Assembly (NCBI GenBank): GCA_023974075.1
Contig: JAMFTG010000736.1
Location: 32,501-96,500 of the forward strand
Direction of reading: 5' to 3'
Length of the DNA: 64,000 nt
Source: Chaenocephalus aceratus
Lineage: Eukaryota > Chordata > Actinopteri > Perciformes > Channichthyidae
Shown here: in pieces, positions 47,955-58,779 of the stretch
Layout: each line of letters starts with the position of its first letter
Numbering within the stretch: position 1 is the first letter of the stretch
The notes under the pieces: model-generated
What the model was told of the DNA's origin: nothing
Database searches by the model: none
What the model saw: the letters and a program-made list of their open reading frames with translations, nothing else
Program-made: the position numbers and the translations under genes

Positions 47955-48871
47955 AAGCCCCTGTCACACTGTCCCGAAATTGACACCCGATGGACACACG
48001 ATAAAGGAAATGTTCAAATTCGGCTGTGATCGTAGCAACATCGGGCCGTTCGTGAGGGCATCTAAGCCACCGTATGACCGTCGGTGGAGTTTCTCAGGCT
48101 CCGGCAGCAACTTCGTGAGCGGCAACTCCGTGAGGCACTCGTGAGGGCGTCTTGTCTAGTCGTGTCATCTTCGTGTTATCATCGGTGCATTCGCCCTCAC
48201 TCTGATCGGGGCGAATGCCCGATGGTACCGATGATAACGAGATGCCCTCACGATGGCCTTACGGAGGGCAACATTGACACACGAATTCAACACGAAAATG
48301 AACCTTCTCAAGGTCCTTCGGCTATTTTTTGGGATGCCAAAGATTTTGCCACCGCTCACGAAGTTGCTGCCGGAGCCTGAGAAACTCCGCCAGCGGTCAT
48401 ACGAAGGCTTCGATGCCCTCACGAACGGCCCGATGTTGCTACGATCACAGCCGAATTTGAACATTTCCTTTATCGTGTCGATCGGGTTGTTTTATTGCAC
48501 AACAAAATCATGTAAATATATTATGTAAATAACCCAATTTGTGTTCTGTGAAATTAAAAAGGATATAATATATTATTTTGAAGGCGAGTTGACAGGATGT
48601 TGTTGTTGCTATGGAAACAACATGACGGAGAAAACTTAACATCTTCTACATAAAAAGACGGATAAAGTAAAGAACAAAGTCTGAAGATATCAGTACAGTA
48701 TCATAGTACTGTAACATAATTGTTTGTGGTACTTTCGTTGCAGTTGTATGTCTTAAATGTAATGTAAATCTTGCCTTCGTGTGTGGTTCGGGGCCATCTT
48801 CGTGCGAAATTCACAATTCAATATTCGTGTGTCCATCGGGTGTACATTTCGGGACAGTGTGACAGGGGCTT
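47955..48871. mobile_element. Nested-palindrome (foldback) DNA transposon
   Basis: Outer inverted repeats of about 47 bp start AAGCCCCTGTCACACTGTCC. Second inverted arms (48004-48123 against 48350-48478) share CAAATTCGGCTGTGATCGTA and CAGGCTCCGGCAGCAACTTC. A central hairpin (48168-48245) is formed by TTATCATCGGT and CATTCGCCC with their complements. No transposase is seen. The flanks do not show a clear duplication. Confidence 0.85.
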
Positions 48872-48919
48872 AACTAGAAGGCCAGAGAGAAGTAGTGTGT
48901 CTTCAGTGTGGATTTAAAA

Positions 48920-48992
48920 GCCTCTAGGGTCTGGTGTACTTGGGTGTTATGAAAGGCGCCCCCCAAAATAAATGTATTATTATTATTATTAC
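48920..48992 (+). mobile_element. LINE 3' tail with (ATT)n
   Basis: TTGGGTGTTATGAAAGGCGC, then AAAATAAATG and (TAT)n. Same tail as at 5500-5556. Only the last 70 bp or so remain. Confidence 0.75.
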
Positions 48993-49225
48993 CTTCACCC
49001 AAAAATTGACAATTAATTTATTGCATCAACTAGGTACCTGGATTTATCACCTTACATTTTTTACATTTTAATTTTTATATTTATTTAATTTAATTAATTA
49101 CTTTTATTTGATTTCATTTAAAAAAAAAAATTATTCTGAAAATGGAGCAAATGTTAGGACGTCCCAATGCCCCCGGGATTTTTAACGTTTTTTTAGATTT
49201 GTATCTTATTTTTCTAAGGGTGTTA

Positions 49226-49610
49226 TGTAGTATTTTCTATCCTATTCTAGAGAGTGTGTATTTCTTCCAATGATGTAGTAAGACATGTACATACCATTTT
49301 AAAGATCACTCCTCATTATAATGGACCTATAAATCCACTAAAAACGTTTGGAAGATGTCCAAACTCCACTTTAATTGGGATTTATAATGATTTTTCTGCC
49401 TGCTGCATTCTACTTCAGAGCGCTATGTACTGTAGTACTTTTTATCCTATTCTAGAAAGTGTGTCTTTTTTCCAATGATGATGTAAGACACAAGGCCTCT
49501 CCAGTGTAACACATTTACAGACCATTTTAAAGATCACTCCTTATTATAAGAGACATATAAATCCACTAAAAACCTTTGGAAGATGTCTAAACTTCACTTC
49601 AATTGAGTTA
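49226..49610 (+). repeat. Diverged tandem duplication, about 205-bp period
   Basis: Two copies, at 49226-49379 and 49430-49610, share CCTATTCTAGA, TTCCAATGATG, CCATTTTAAAGATCACTCCT, AAATCCACTAAAAAC and TTTGGAAGATGTC. 49611-50753 is otherwise unassigned. Confidence 0.85.
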
Positions 49611-50753
49611 AAACCCAACAATGTCTGACTACTTGATAAATTGACATCTCAGAGATCCAGTATTTTATCTTATTCTGGACCTCAGGACGTCACGCCACCT
49701 TTAGCTGCCCGAGAAGCTGCCTTTCAAAGCAGCCAATATCCCAGTAAAGGTCAGGAAGCTTTGAGTGAAAGTGAATGTGTAACGTGATGGATGAGTGTTG
49801 ACGGGGGGGAAGAGTCTGACATGTTCAATATGGAGCCCCAGTTATCACATTAGCTTGTTTTGGGCGTGGAGAGGGGAAAGGGAAGCGACTAATTGATTCT
49901 GGCAGGACAGAAGTGTAAAACACAAACAATTATGGAGGAAGAAGGAGGATGATGGGGAGATTCAAACGGCTCTGACACGATTCATTACCCGAGAGAGAGA
50001 TAAAGACGGGGGGTAAACAGCAAAACATGGATGCAACAAACCGTCCAATCACAACTGCTGCTGAGAGCTGTAACAGCTTGAGAACTAGGAGAAGAGAAGG
50101 AGAAATGGTCCAAATGTTGCACAAAATACAATCAACTCTAATAGGAGCAGATAAAAGATCCTCCAACCGTCCCAAAGTTAGGCTTCTGTCCTACACAAGT
50201 TAAAGATAGCTCTTTTTCTTTGCCTGAGGTACTTTTCCACAACTTTTTTTAGAAACTCAGAAGCTCCAGTTTGAATACAGGAACAAGAGGTTTTCAATAC
50301 TTCTCCCCAAAAATACTTTTAATAAGAGAGTCTCATCGCGCCAGGAGTTCCGGGTACTGAACTCGTCAGAAACAACCTTAGAAACTACTACGATATGCAT
50401 ACAATATCAATTAATGCTAAAGATAAACAGAATTATTGTAGTATATACGTGCGAGAGATCGGAGATACCTGTAATGTTATCGATTGTTGTCGTTCCCAAT
50501 GCTTTCAGTTATTCAAATAACAGATACTACTTCCTGTGATTATATAATTAAAAGATCTTTCAAACTTCTTTCAATGATGTTCTTCTGGACTTCCAGTGAC
50601 TCAGAGTCCAGTAGAACCCCCAGTGTTTACGTTATTTAACCTTCTTGCTGTTACTGCTGTTCAAATGCCATTGAAAACCTGAAAAAACTGTTATTTGGAA
50701 AATACTAAAGCTGTTTCAGATACAAACAACTAACCAACCAACCAACCAACCAA

Positions 50754-51506
50754 TAGGGTTGCCAGAAACTGACCATGATCAAAATCGATTATTCGGCACC
50801 CCTGGCGAATAGTAATCGATTATTCGACCCCCCCCCCCCCCCCCGCGGGAGAAAAAAAAGGAAAGGAATTCCGTTGTTTTCTTTACGAGAACATGCTTAA
50901 CAGTACAAACAACAAACAAGCATGTCATCACAACGACGTGGCCTTAAAGTGAAGCTGGTAATGGCCGGCTGTGCTGCGTCTTTCTCCATAACCTCTTCGA
51001 ACGCATTGTTGAGGTTGAGCTGTGATAGACCAACGTCTTTTCGCAGAGCTTGCATTTAACTTCCTTTGGACTTGTAAGTTCGAAGTAGTTCCACGAGGAG
51101 GAACTCTTTTTACCTGCCGGCTGCCGCTTTGTTCATCTTTAGTCGCACGTGTGAGGGAGAGGGGGGGGGTGGGGGTGGGGGGGGTGGGGTCGGTGTGAGG
51201 GAGAGGGGGGGTGGGGGTGGGGGCGGTGTGTAGCGCGCTGCAGCAGCAGTCTGCTCTGCACGCAGGCTTCCTCCAAGTTTACAGTAAAACAAACTGGTGG
51301 TGTGACCAATGGCCATTTCCAATTATTAATACTATTACTATTATTAGCATATATATATTTATATATATATTTTGGTTGAAACTAAGCCAGAAAAAAAAAA
51401 AATACATAAATAATAAAAAAAATATATATAAATAAAATCGATTTTTAAAAATAATATTCGATTATGGAGACTGTAACGAATATTCGAATAATCGCTGGCA
51501 TCCCTA
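50754..51506 (-). mobile_element. hAT-type element with BED zinc-finger relic, inserted in an (AACC)n tract
   Basis: Termini are TAGGGTTGCCAG and the complement TAGGGATGCCAG, with TCGATTATTCG-rich subtermini. The flanking 8-mers CCAACCAA and CTAACCAA match at 7 of 8 inside an (AACC)n microsatellite. It contains a C15+ run near 50828 and a G-rich tract at 51151-51232. The minus strand holds the transposase relic listed next. Confidence 0.8.
50985..51136 (-). pseudogene. BED-type zinc finger remnant of a hAT transposase
   Basis: ATG at 51136-51134 (minus) opens MNKAAAGR and then a stop. After a one-base shift the frame reads SSSSWNYFELTSPKEVKCKL, then CEKTLVYHSSTSTM. This matches the BED finger pattern W-x2-F...V-x-C-x2-C...Y-x2-STS-M, used by ZBED-type hAT transposases to bind DNA. 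The C-terminal His pair expected after STS-M is lost (RSKRLW). It is a dead fragment with one shift and no catalytic domain. Confidence 0.75.
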
Positions 51507-51589
51507 CTAACCAACCAACCAACCAACCAACCGGATAGATATAGACTTGCCTCCATAAACATGAATCTGTTCTTACAATTTAGTTATCT

Positions 51590-51830
51590 ATAAATCATAT
51601 CCATTTACATTTATGTAGACTTTTCTTGCACCATTTCTATTTTATTTGTATTTACTTGCACATTTTAAAACATTCTCTTGCACTATTTGTATTGTTTTTA
51701 TCTGTTGTATGTCCTATATATATATATATTCATGTTGGAGGAGCCTGTGACTTCTGTTGTCCATTGACATATCTACACTGTAGATAATGTGCACATGACA
51801 ATAAAGCCTTGAATCTTAAATCAGAATATT
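51590..51830 (+). mobile_element. LINE-type 3' tail
   Basis: Repeated TTGCAC-ATTT and TGCACTATTTGTATT blocks, then GTGCACATGACAATAAAGCC. Resembles 3' ends of fish non-LTR elements. Left limit approximate. 51831-52618 is unassigned intron next to the exon. Confidence 0.55.
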
Positions 51831-52618
51831 TTGAAATCCCAAAAAGAAAAATAGTTTTCAACGGAATACTTGTTTTTAACTAACACACCAACTAACCAAC
51901 TCAACAACGTTTAGTGCTTTCAATCCACACTAAGTTCAGTCCCTTCAAAAGCACCAACACCAGATGTTACTACCACACAAATCCATTTCAAAAGCTGACG
52001 AAAATACAATATTTGGATATTGTTTCTGTCCTGTTGTTTCAGTAGAAGCGAGACCAAGCAGAGCAGCGAGAAGTGACACAATTGGCGCTGACTGAAAGTA
52101 TCCTATGTTTCCTTTGTCGTAGCAGTTTGGTCTTCAAAGTGTAAAGCATTACGTAAATAGTGAATGTCCTCTTCCAGTATCAGAGCAACATGACAACAAA
52201 GATATCCCAACTGTATCTGTGAACATGACAGGATGTGTGATGACCCAGAAGAGCGTCAGGACTGTTTGAGGCAGATGATAGCTATGTGGTTAACATGATG
52301 ACTCAGCCTCTATGGAGAGAGACATCAAGCATGCTCATTTCTGACGTGGAGCTAATCTGAAGTAAACATTGATACTGCTTTCTGTTCCTCCATCTTGTGA
52401 CTGTGTGACTCCCTCTCTTGGATATCAGCATGTGAAGGACACTGCTCAGGAACTAGTCTCTGTATGTGATGACTCTTCCCTCTGGAGAGGATCACAGATA
52501 CGTGGATCCTGAGGTTGAAGCTCAAGCCGGGGACGAGGGATGTTTTTCTGACACTGACAGGAAGTGACATATCCCAAGAACAGGAACCAGTTAGCGTCAA
52601 ATAAGGAAACAGCCTTAC

Positions 52619-52745
52619 CTAGCTTGGGCAGGGAGTACTGAACTTTGAAGTAGTCCTGGTAGAATCCCAGAAGCCTCTTGGTGATGTGCAGAGCGTAGTC
52701 GCCGGAGCCGCTGGAAATGGCATCGGGTCGAGCGTAGAGACGGAT
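52619..52745 (-). CDS. trhde: Internal exon of M1 aminopeptidase, TRH-degrading ectoenzyme-like (upstream exon of two)
   Basis: On the minus strand this 127-bp exon reads 42 whole codons plus one G, beginning IRLYARPDAIS and ending FKVQYSLPKL. It is preceded by a pyrimidine-rich acceptor (tcttgttgttctttag) and followed by the donor AG|GTAAGG. It therefore starts in phase 0 and ends in phase 1. RLYARPD, GDYAL and YF-V-YSLPKLD are landmarks of the region just before the exopeptidase motif in M1 (gluzincin) metallopeptidases. The wording matches my knowledge of TRHDE, a type II membrane ectoenzyme that cleaves the pyroglutamyl-His bond of TRH outside neurons and pituitary cells. The final G joins AT at the start of the exon at 3070-3225 to make the Asp of KLDLL. 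No stop or frameshift is seen. Another M1 paralogue is possible, but HEICH in the next exon favours trhde. I did not find the preceding exon in 52746-64000. Confidence 0.9.
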
Positions 52746-53439
52746 CTAAAGAACAACAAGACAGGAATGGAATTAGTCAAATTTAAAATGGCTTCCAATC
52801 CTTCCAGTAATCCACTGTTGGGCGGGGTTGACGAAACGCATATTTAAAAACAGAAAGGAACCGCCGGTCTCAAGTCAAAAACGGTATGGATGTTGACTTT
52901 GAAATGGACTCTTCAATAACAAAACGTAATTGATAGATAGGTGTCATGAAGACATGGTGTGTATTTGAATGTCCAAGTGTTTGTAAGACATGAAAAATAA
53001 TTAATTGTAGAATTTTTAATACATTTATCTGTATTGAATATATTCTAGCTTTCGACAAAGAAGCTGAAACAGTAAAAGCATGCATTCTTGTCAAAGCAAT
53101 TGCATGTTATTTTTCTAAGTGTTGATTGTTTTGAAGCTCTCGATGCAATCCTTATTGGCCCAAACTGTCCGGATGCATTGATGGAAACTTTGTTGTCAGA
53201 TATCTTCTGGTCCTGCCACATTTTAGTAAAGCACATGAAACTCCAGGTATTCTGTCCTACTCAGAGCTAACGCCATTGGCTCGTCCATTATTAGCCAGTG
53301 ATCTTCTGTAGCCCAGGATGAGAGGGGCTTCTATTTCCTTTTCTCCATAAATCTGGACCCAGCTCTCCTCCTTTGTCCCTTCGGTTTATCTGTATTTAGC
53401 CGTTGTTACGACCGCTATTCTGGCCGGCTTTAAGACACG

Positions 53440-53785
53440 ATAAGATGGAACTTTATGTATCCCCTTGGGGAGATTCAGGCGTTTATAGCAGCAACAGGGT
53501 CCGAGTTAAAAAACAGGATTCACACAAGGTGTTTTTTAAATAATGAAGACCGTACCTACAGGGTAACTTGGAGAGGGACCGAGTCCGACCCTTGTCAATT
53601 AACTACAGGGGTCCCTCAGGGCTCTGTTCTTGGTCCCCTCCTCTTCTCCCTGTACACAAACTCGCTCGGATCTGTCATTAGCCCGCATGGTTTTTCATAC
53701 CACTGCTACGCTGACGACACCCAATTAATCCTGTCCTTTCCCCGCTCAGAGACCCAGGTCGTCGTAAATAAAGTGATAAAGTAAC
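53440..53785 (+). pseudogene. Non-LTR reverse-transcriptase fragment
   Basis: An open frame contains [40 protein letters not shown] and [18 protein letters not shown] is the catalytic motif of the reverse-transcriptase palm, and [13 protein letters not shown] is the preceding conserved block. The fragment breaks off about 20 codons after YADD. Upstream, ATCCCCTTGGGGAGATTCAG resembles another common fish repeat end. A near-identical 70-bp stretch (positions 53545-53617) recurs at 57042-57114. The family is L2/CR1/Rex-like. Confidence 0.85.
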
Positions 53786-53997
53786 TGTTGAAACAAGATA
53801 TCACGGTAGAACGTTGCGCATTTGAATGAACTTGTGCAGATGTGAATGCAGGTTAAGGTCTTGTAAAAACAGTGCAGGATTTACAGTATGTCGTGCTATT
53901 AGCTTCTCCCTGGTGTAAACAACAGCCATGGTGTTGCTGCAACACAACCTCTCTCTACAAGAACATTTACAGAGGGCACAGCTTAATAAACTACTAA

Positions 53998-54692
53998 TGC
54001 CCCTTTCACACCAAGGCATTTCCCGTTCAAGCTCCGTGCTAGAGCTTTTCTGGTTCGGAACCGGTTCTTCGGTTCAGCTCCCGCTCTGTTCACACCGCTC
54101 AGAGCCCGACTGGTGCTGCGTCATTGCGTCATTGGTTGCGTCATGACGTAACCGTTTGCGTGCCTGCTTCATAAAGCCAAACCGCGCGGAAACCCCTCAC
54201 ATCAACAACAACAATGGCCGATTGTATTGAAGCGCTACTCGTTTTGGTTTTGCTCTGTCGAAACCAAATGGAAGAAATGGGACGACTTTACTACCAACTT
54301 TACAGTCGTTACATGCTACATTCAAGACTTCTTTACAATCATCATCCACTTCAACGACGATTCCATAGGAGAACGAAGGTAAATATACGTCCTATTCGAT
54401 GGCGTTAGAGCTAGCTGTTGTTAGCCTCTGCATGCCATGCGCCAAGCTCAAAATACCCAGCTTTGCTAAATTAATTACTATGGTATAACATTAAAATGCC
54501 CCTGCCCCCGCCTCCGACGTAAGCGTGACGTATGCGGTTCTTGCTTTCTAGACCGACAGCTTTTTGGTGCTTGAAACAAATCGGATTCCGGAGCTTAGAG
54601 GCGGCTCCGCTGCGGTGTGAACAGGAAAAAAAACGGTGCTTCTCAAGCTCCAGCTCCGAACCGGCCCTGGAACCGCGTTGGTGTGAAAGGAG
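53998..54692. mobile_element. TIR element with TAA target sites, PIF/Harbinger-like
   Basis: Left TGCCCCTTTCACACCAA and right complement CTCCTTTCACACCAA are flanked by TAA on both sides (53995-53997 and 54693-54695), as PIF/Harbinger elements prefer. The subtermini contain GGTTCGGAACCGG and CCGAACCGGCCCTGGAACC. An internal 64-codon frame (54214-54408) has a donor-like AAG|GTAAAT inside it and may be a transposon 5' exon relic. No domain is recognised in it. Confidence 0.65.
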
Positions 54693-55486
54693 TAAGATAG
54701 AAGTTACTTCTAGAAAAACAACAAGTAAGATCGAATAAGAACGCTAAAAGTTGTACAAATATAGCAGGAGCAACTGAAAGAGGCACGGTTGGTGTGAAAC
54801 AGCCATTTAACCAAAACACATATTAAGATATAATCCTGTTTTCTTTATAGATGTATCTACCCATTATTAAGATTTGTTATGGCTCAAACTAATAGATATA
54901 GGCTCTAACGGCAGATTCAGAGAGAGGGAATTTAGTAAGTGAACGCTGAACTCTGCGGGAATGGAATTAAGCCAAGGTTTTACACGAGGGGGGAATTACA
55001 TTTGGCAGAGTTTACAATCAAATCGACACACAGACGAAGAGAGCAGTGTGTTAGGACTCAGGAAATAACACAATCAGCTCGAGTTTAAGTTCAAATCTGC
55101 TGAGAGGCTGGGATTCAATTTGAAGGGTTGTGTTTTCTTTCTGTCCAAATGTTCAGAGAGTTAAAGAGATGGAGGCAGCCGCGGGTCGAGCCTTCAGAGG
55201 GAAGAAGTGGATCGTGTTCAGCTCTCGGGACAAAACAATGGAGAGAGGTTGAGTTTTAGTTCAAACCTACAGGAAGAAAAGGATTTAGACACAGAGGGGG
55301 ATACAGAGCGGATGAGAGGTTCTGCTTACGGTGGATTCCGATATTTCTGACATCCAGTCAAATAGATGTGATGAAACCTTCGCCCATAGCACTTCACTGC
55401 AGTCTGGCCTCGTAACAATGACTTTCCGTACAACTATCCTCTCGAGGTAAACATATTTTAAAGGTCACCTATTATGCAAAATCCTC

Positions 55487-56402
55487 TTTTTCATGTCTCT
55501 TCCACATCAACATGTGTCCCCTCTTCTCCATGTCTCTTCTACATCAACATGTGTCCCCTCTTCTTCATGTCTCTTCTACATCAACATGTGTCCCCTCTTC
55601 TTCCTGTCTCTTCTACATCAACATGTGTCCCCTCTTCTCCATGTCTCCTCTACATCAACATGTGTCCCCTCTTCTTCATGTCTCTTCTACATCAACATGT
55701 GTCCCCTCTTCTTCATGTCTCCTCTACATCAACATGTGTCCCCTCTTCTTCATGTCTCTTCTACATCAACATGTGTCCCCTCTTCTTCATGTCTCTTCTA
55801 CATCAACATGTGTCCCCTCTTCTTCATGTCTCTTCTACATCAACATGTATCCCCTCTTCTTCATGTCTCTTCTACATCAACATGTGTCCCCTCTTCTTCA
55901 TGTCTCCTCTACATCAACATGTGTCCCCTCTTCTTCATGTCTCTTCTACATCAACATGTGTCCCCTCTTCTTCATGTCTCTTCTACATCAACATGTGTCC
56001 CCTCTCATTCTCTTCTAATCACATGTGTCCCTCTTCTTCATGTCTCTACATCAACATGTGTCCCCTCTTCTTCATGTCTCTTCTACATCAACATGTGTCC
56101 CCTCTTCTTCATGTCTCCTCTACATCAACATGTGTCCCCTCTTCTTCATGTCTCTTCTACATCAACATGTGTCCCCTCTTCTTCATGTCTCCTCTACATC
56201 AACATGTGTCCCCTCTTCTTCATGTCTCTTCTACATCAACATGTGTCCCCTCTTCTTCATGTCTCTTCTACATCAACATGTGTCCCCTCTTCTTCATGTC
56301 TCTTCTACATCAACATGTGTCCCCTCTTCTTCATGTCTCTTCTACATCAACATGTGTCCCCTCTTCTTCATGTCTCTTCTACATCAACATGTGTCCCCTC
56401 TG
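55487..56402 (+). repeat. 37-bp minisatellite, about 25 copies, inside the TTAA element
   Basis: Unit CATGTCTCTTCTACATCAAC plus ATGTGTCCCCTCTTCTT. Sibling elements at 34508 and 40008 have the corresponding segment once (CATCAACATGTGTCCCCGG). No unit contains a stop in any plus frame, hence three long spurious frames. Confidence 0.95.
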
Positions 56403-56591
56403 AAAGTTTCAGGAACAAAGATTTCTCTCTTTTCGATCCATTTCTATAAAAACCTGTCTGAAAATGAGCTGATCAGATTGTGGCCACTTCATGATGTCAT
56501 AATGACGTTGTGTCTTGTGTAACCATTAGCCAATCAGCAACCAAGGTAACCCCCCCCCCCCCCCCTATCACCTGCATCTCCTCCTAGAGCA

Positions 56592-57182
56592 CCACTAGGC
56601 GCTTTCACACCGGAGTACTTTTCCCAGTATAGTTCCGATAGTACCTCGGATTTTGCGTTCACACCGAAAATATATAATATAGAACTTTTTTTCGGGAACC
56701 TTTGCACCCCCTTTTCAGTCCCTGGGGAGGAAAAGGTTCCCATTTCTGATTGGCTGGGCGAATTTCAAACCACGCCCCGTAAAACTCTGAAAAGCTTTGT
56801 GAAGCCGCCATTTTGGATCCGCACCAGTCTGGTTTCAAGGCAGGTCACTCCACAGAAACTGCCCTCCTTGCTGTCTCTGAGGAACTGCACACGGCCAAAG
56901 CAGCCTCCCTCTCCTCTGTCCTCATCCTGTTGGACCTGTCTGCTGCATTCGACACGGTGAACCATCAGATCCTCCTTCGCACTCTCCAAGAACTTGGAGT
57001 TTCAGGCTCTGCACTTTCCCTCCTCACCTCATACCTCAAAGACCGTACCTACAGGGTAGCTTGGAGAGGGTCCGAGTCCGACCCTTGTCAATTAACTACA
57101 GGGGTCCCTCAGGACTAAAGATTTCTGGGGAACTAAGGTCCGGGAACTATTCCTGGGAAAAGTACTTGGTGTGAAAGCACCA
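56592..57182. mobile_element. Miniature TIR element carrying a captured LINE fragment
   Basis: Left GGCGCTTTCACACCGGAGTA with TTTTCCCAGTATAGTTCC, and right complement GGTGCTTTCACACCAAGTAC with TTTTCCCAGGAATAGTTCC, form long imperfect inverted repeats. Between about 56815 and 57116 lies a reverse-transcriptase fragment. The flanking sequence on both sides belongs to the TTAA element. Confidence 0.8.
56815..57116 (+). pseudogene. Non-LTR reverse-transcriptase fragment inside the miniature element
   Basis: An open frame reads QSGFKAGHSTETALLAVSEE, LILLDLSAAFDTVNHQILL, then [20 protein letters not shown] and GVPQ before ending. GF-x-GHSTETAL and LDLSAAFDTV-H are conserved early reverse-transcriptase blocks; the first catalytic Asp is in DLSAAFD. 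It is uninterrupted over about 100 codons but lacks YADD and everything after GVPQ. It belongs to the same family as 53440-53785. Confidence 0.87.
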
Positions 57183-58498
57183 TCGTGTTCTCTGTAACCA
57201 GATGTCTCTCAGAGGGGCGTGGGGAGGGGCTCCTTATTTTCATCTAAAGTAACAGGCAGAGAATCAGCACTTTGGAAACAGGGCTGAAACAGAGGGGATT
57301 ATGGGTAATGCTGCAATGATCTGTTTGGTGTTCCAGCCAATCAGAGACAGGTTTGTATAAATCTGAGAGCTGTGATATATTGATGAAAAACAGTATAATA
57401 GGAGGCCTTTAACTTTTACTTATCATGATTTCCGGTATTTAAATAACACAGCAAACAACTTTAATTTAAAATGGAGCGTGTGTTTCTGCTTCTCAACACA
57501 TGACATGTTCAGGACGGTGTGTGGTTGCATCATGAGGCGAGGTAATCATTTCCATGTGGTCAATTGCAAAATGACATTTGCCATATTGAAATGTCACATG
57601 TCGTGTAGCCTCATGTTAATAAGATGTCTTTCAAATCGAGTTGTTGTGCTTTAAACAAAGAGAAAAGCTACATTTTAACAGTAATTTAACCTTAAATGTA
57701 GTACAGTACATACAGTGTACGTAACAGCTGATCTGCCAAACATCGGTCAATAATCAATAGTGACATGTCACATGACCTCGATGGTGACCTCATTGGAGGA
57801 CCCACATCCTGTCAGTGTGTGTGTGAGACGTGTTGATCAGTATTTCATAGTGAAACGCTGCTACGATCCAACAGACCGTGAGTTACAACTGATTTAAGGT
57901 TAATAGACACATCACTGAGAAATAACTCAACTAGGCTAGAAAAACATATTTAATATTTCCGATTAAAACACACACAAAAAAAAACGTTACACATGCAAGA
58001 GTCTTTAAAAATGTCGTTCCTGCTTAGAAGTTCTGCATGTGTGAAGTCATGAACAAAAGTATTGGACACATGAAAATGTTGACTTGATAATTAATGATGT
58101 TAGATATGAAGTCCGAGCACCACTTATGAGTTATTACAGTTCATCCTCAGGGGAGCATGAGCGTGTTTACTGAATGTAATGGCAATCAACGCAATAAATA
58201 TCAAGACATTTCACTCAAAACCACAAATGTCACCCTCCTGAAGTTAAAGCCTTAGTATCACCGAAGGTAGTATGATTTATCCTCAGGGGAACATGAATGT
58301 TGGTACCAAATTTCAAGCCAATATACTCGATAATTATTGCGATTTTTGGACCACTTGAGAGACGTTCCCTTCTCAGCCTCTGAAATCAAAAACCTTTTAC
58401 TCGATATTTTTAACTGGCTCTGATAGCAACTTATTTGCGACTGCGGTTTCACTCAGCTGTCAGAAAGCGTTTCACTTCAGCGACTGCAAAGTGTTTCT

Positions 58499-58607
58499 AT
58501 CGCCCGACTCTTTCAGGCCGACAAGATATCGACTAGCGAAGACAAGACATCGATTCCATCTGATCGCCCGACTCTTTCAGGCCGACAGACACAAAGACAT
58601 CGATTCC
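58499..58607 (+). repeat. Short tandem duplication
   Basis: ATCGCCCGACTCTTTCAGGC, then CGACA and ACAAGACATCGATTCCATCT, occurs twice. The second copy is shorter by about 14 bp. 57413-58498 is unassigned. Confidence 0.85.
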
Positions 58608-58779
58608 ATCTCAGTACATTTATCAGCTAAAAGCAATTTGCAGAGTAAATGGGCTTTCTGACGCAACAGAGATAACGTGAAGTCAACTGTTCAACGTGTG
58701 TTTCACCTGAACGTGGAACGCATCCATTCATTATTCTGCGGGAAAGTAAGCGGGATAAATCAGTCTTATCAGCAGAGAG

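Larger units (their letters stand above)
55458..57412 (+). mobile_element. TTAA-family element enlarged by a minisatellite and a nested transposon
   Basis: Left TTAAAGGTCACCTATTATGC and right complement TTAAAGGCCTCCTATTATAC match at 17 of 20, with TTAA at both edges. The order is: left end, 37-bp minisatellite (55487-56402), element body (TGAAAATGAGCTGATCAGAT), C-run near 56550, inserted miniature element (56592-57182), then right body (GCCAATCAGAGACAGGTTTG). It encodes no protein of its own; the 309- and 318-codon frames are minisatellite artefacts. Confidence 0.82.

Noticed and set aside
55474..56522. Overlapping 309-, 318- and 165-codon plus frames with repeated INMCPLFFMSLLHQHVSP-type peptides
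   Set aside because: Direct translation of a 37-bp minisatellite in three frames, inside a non-coding transposon.
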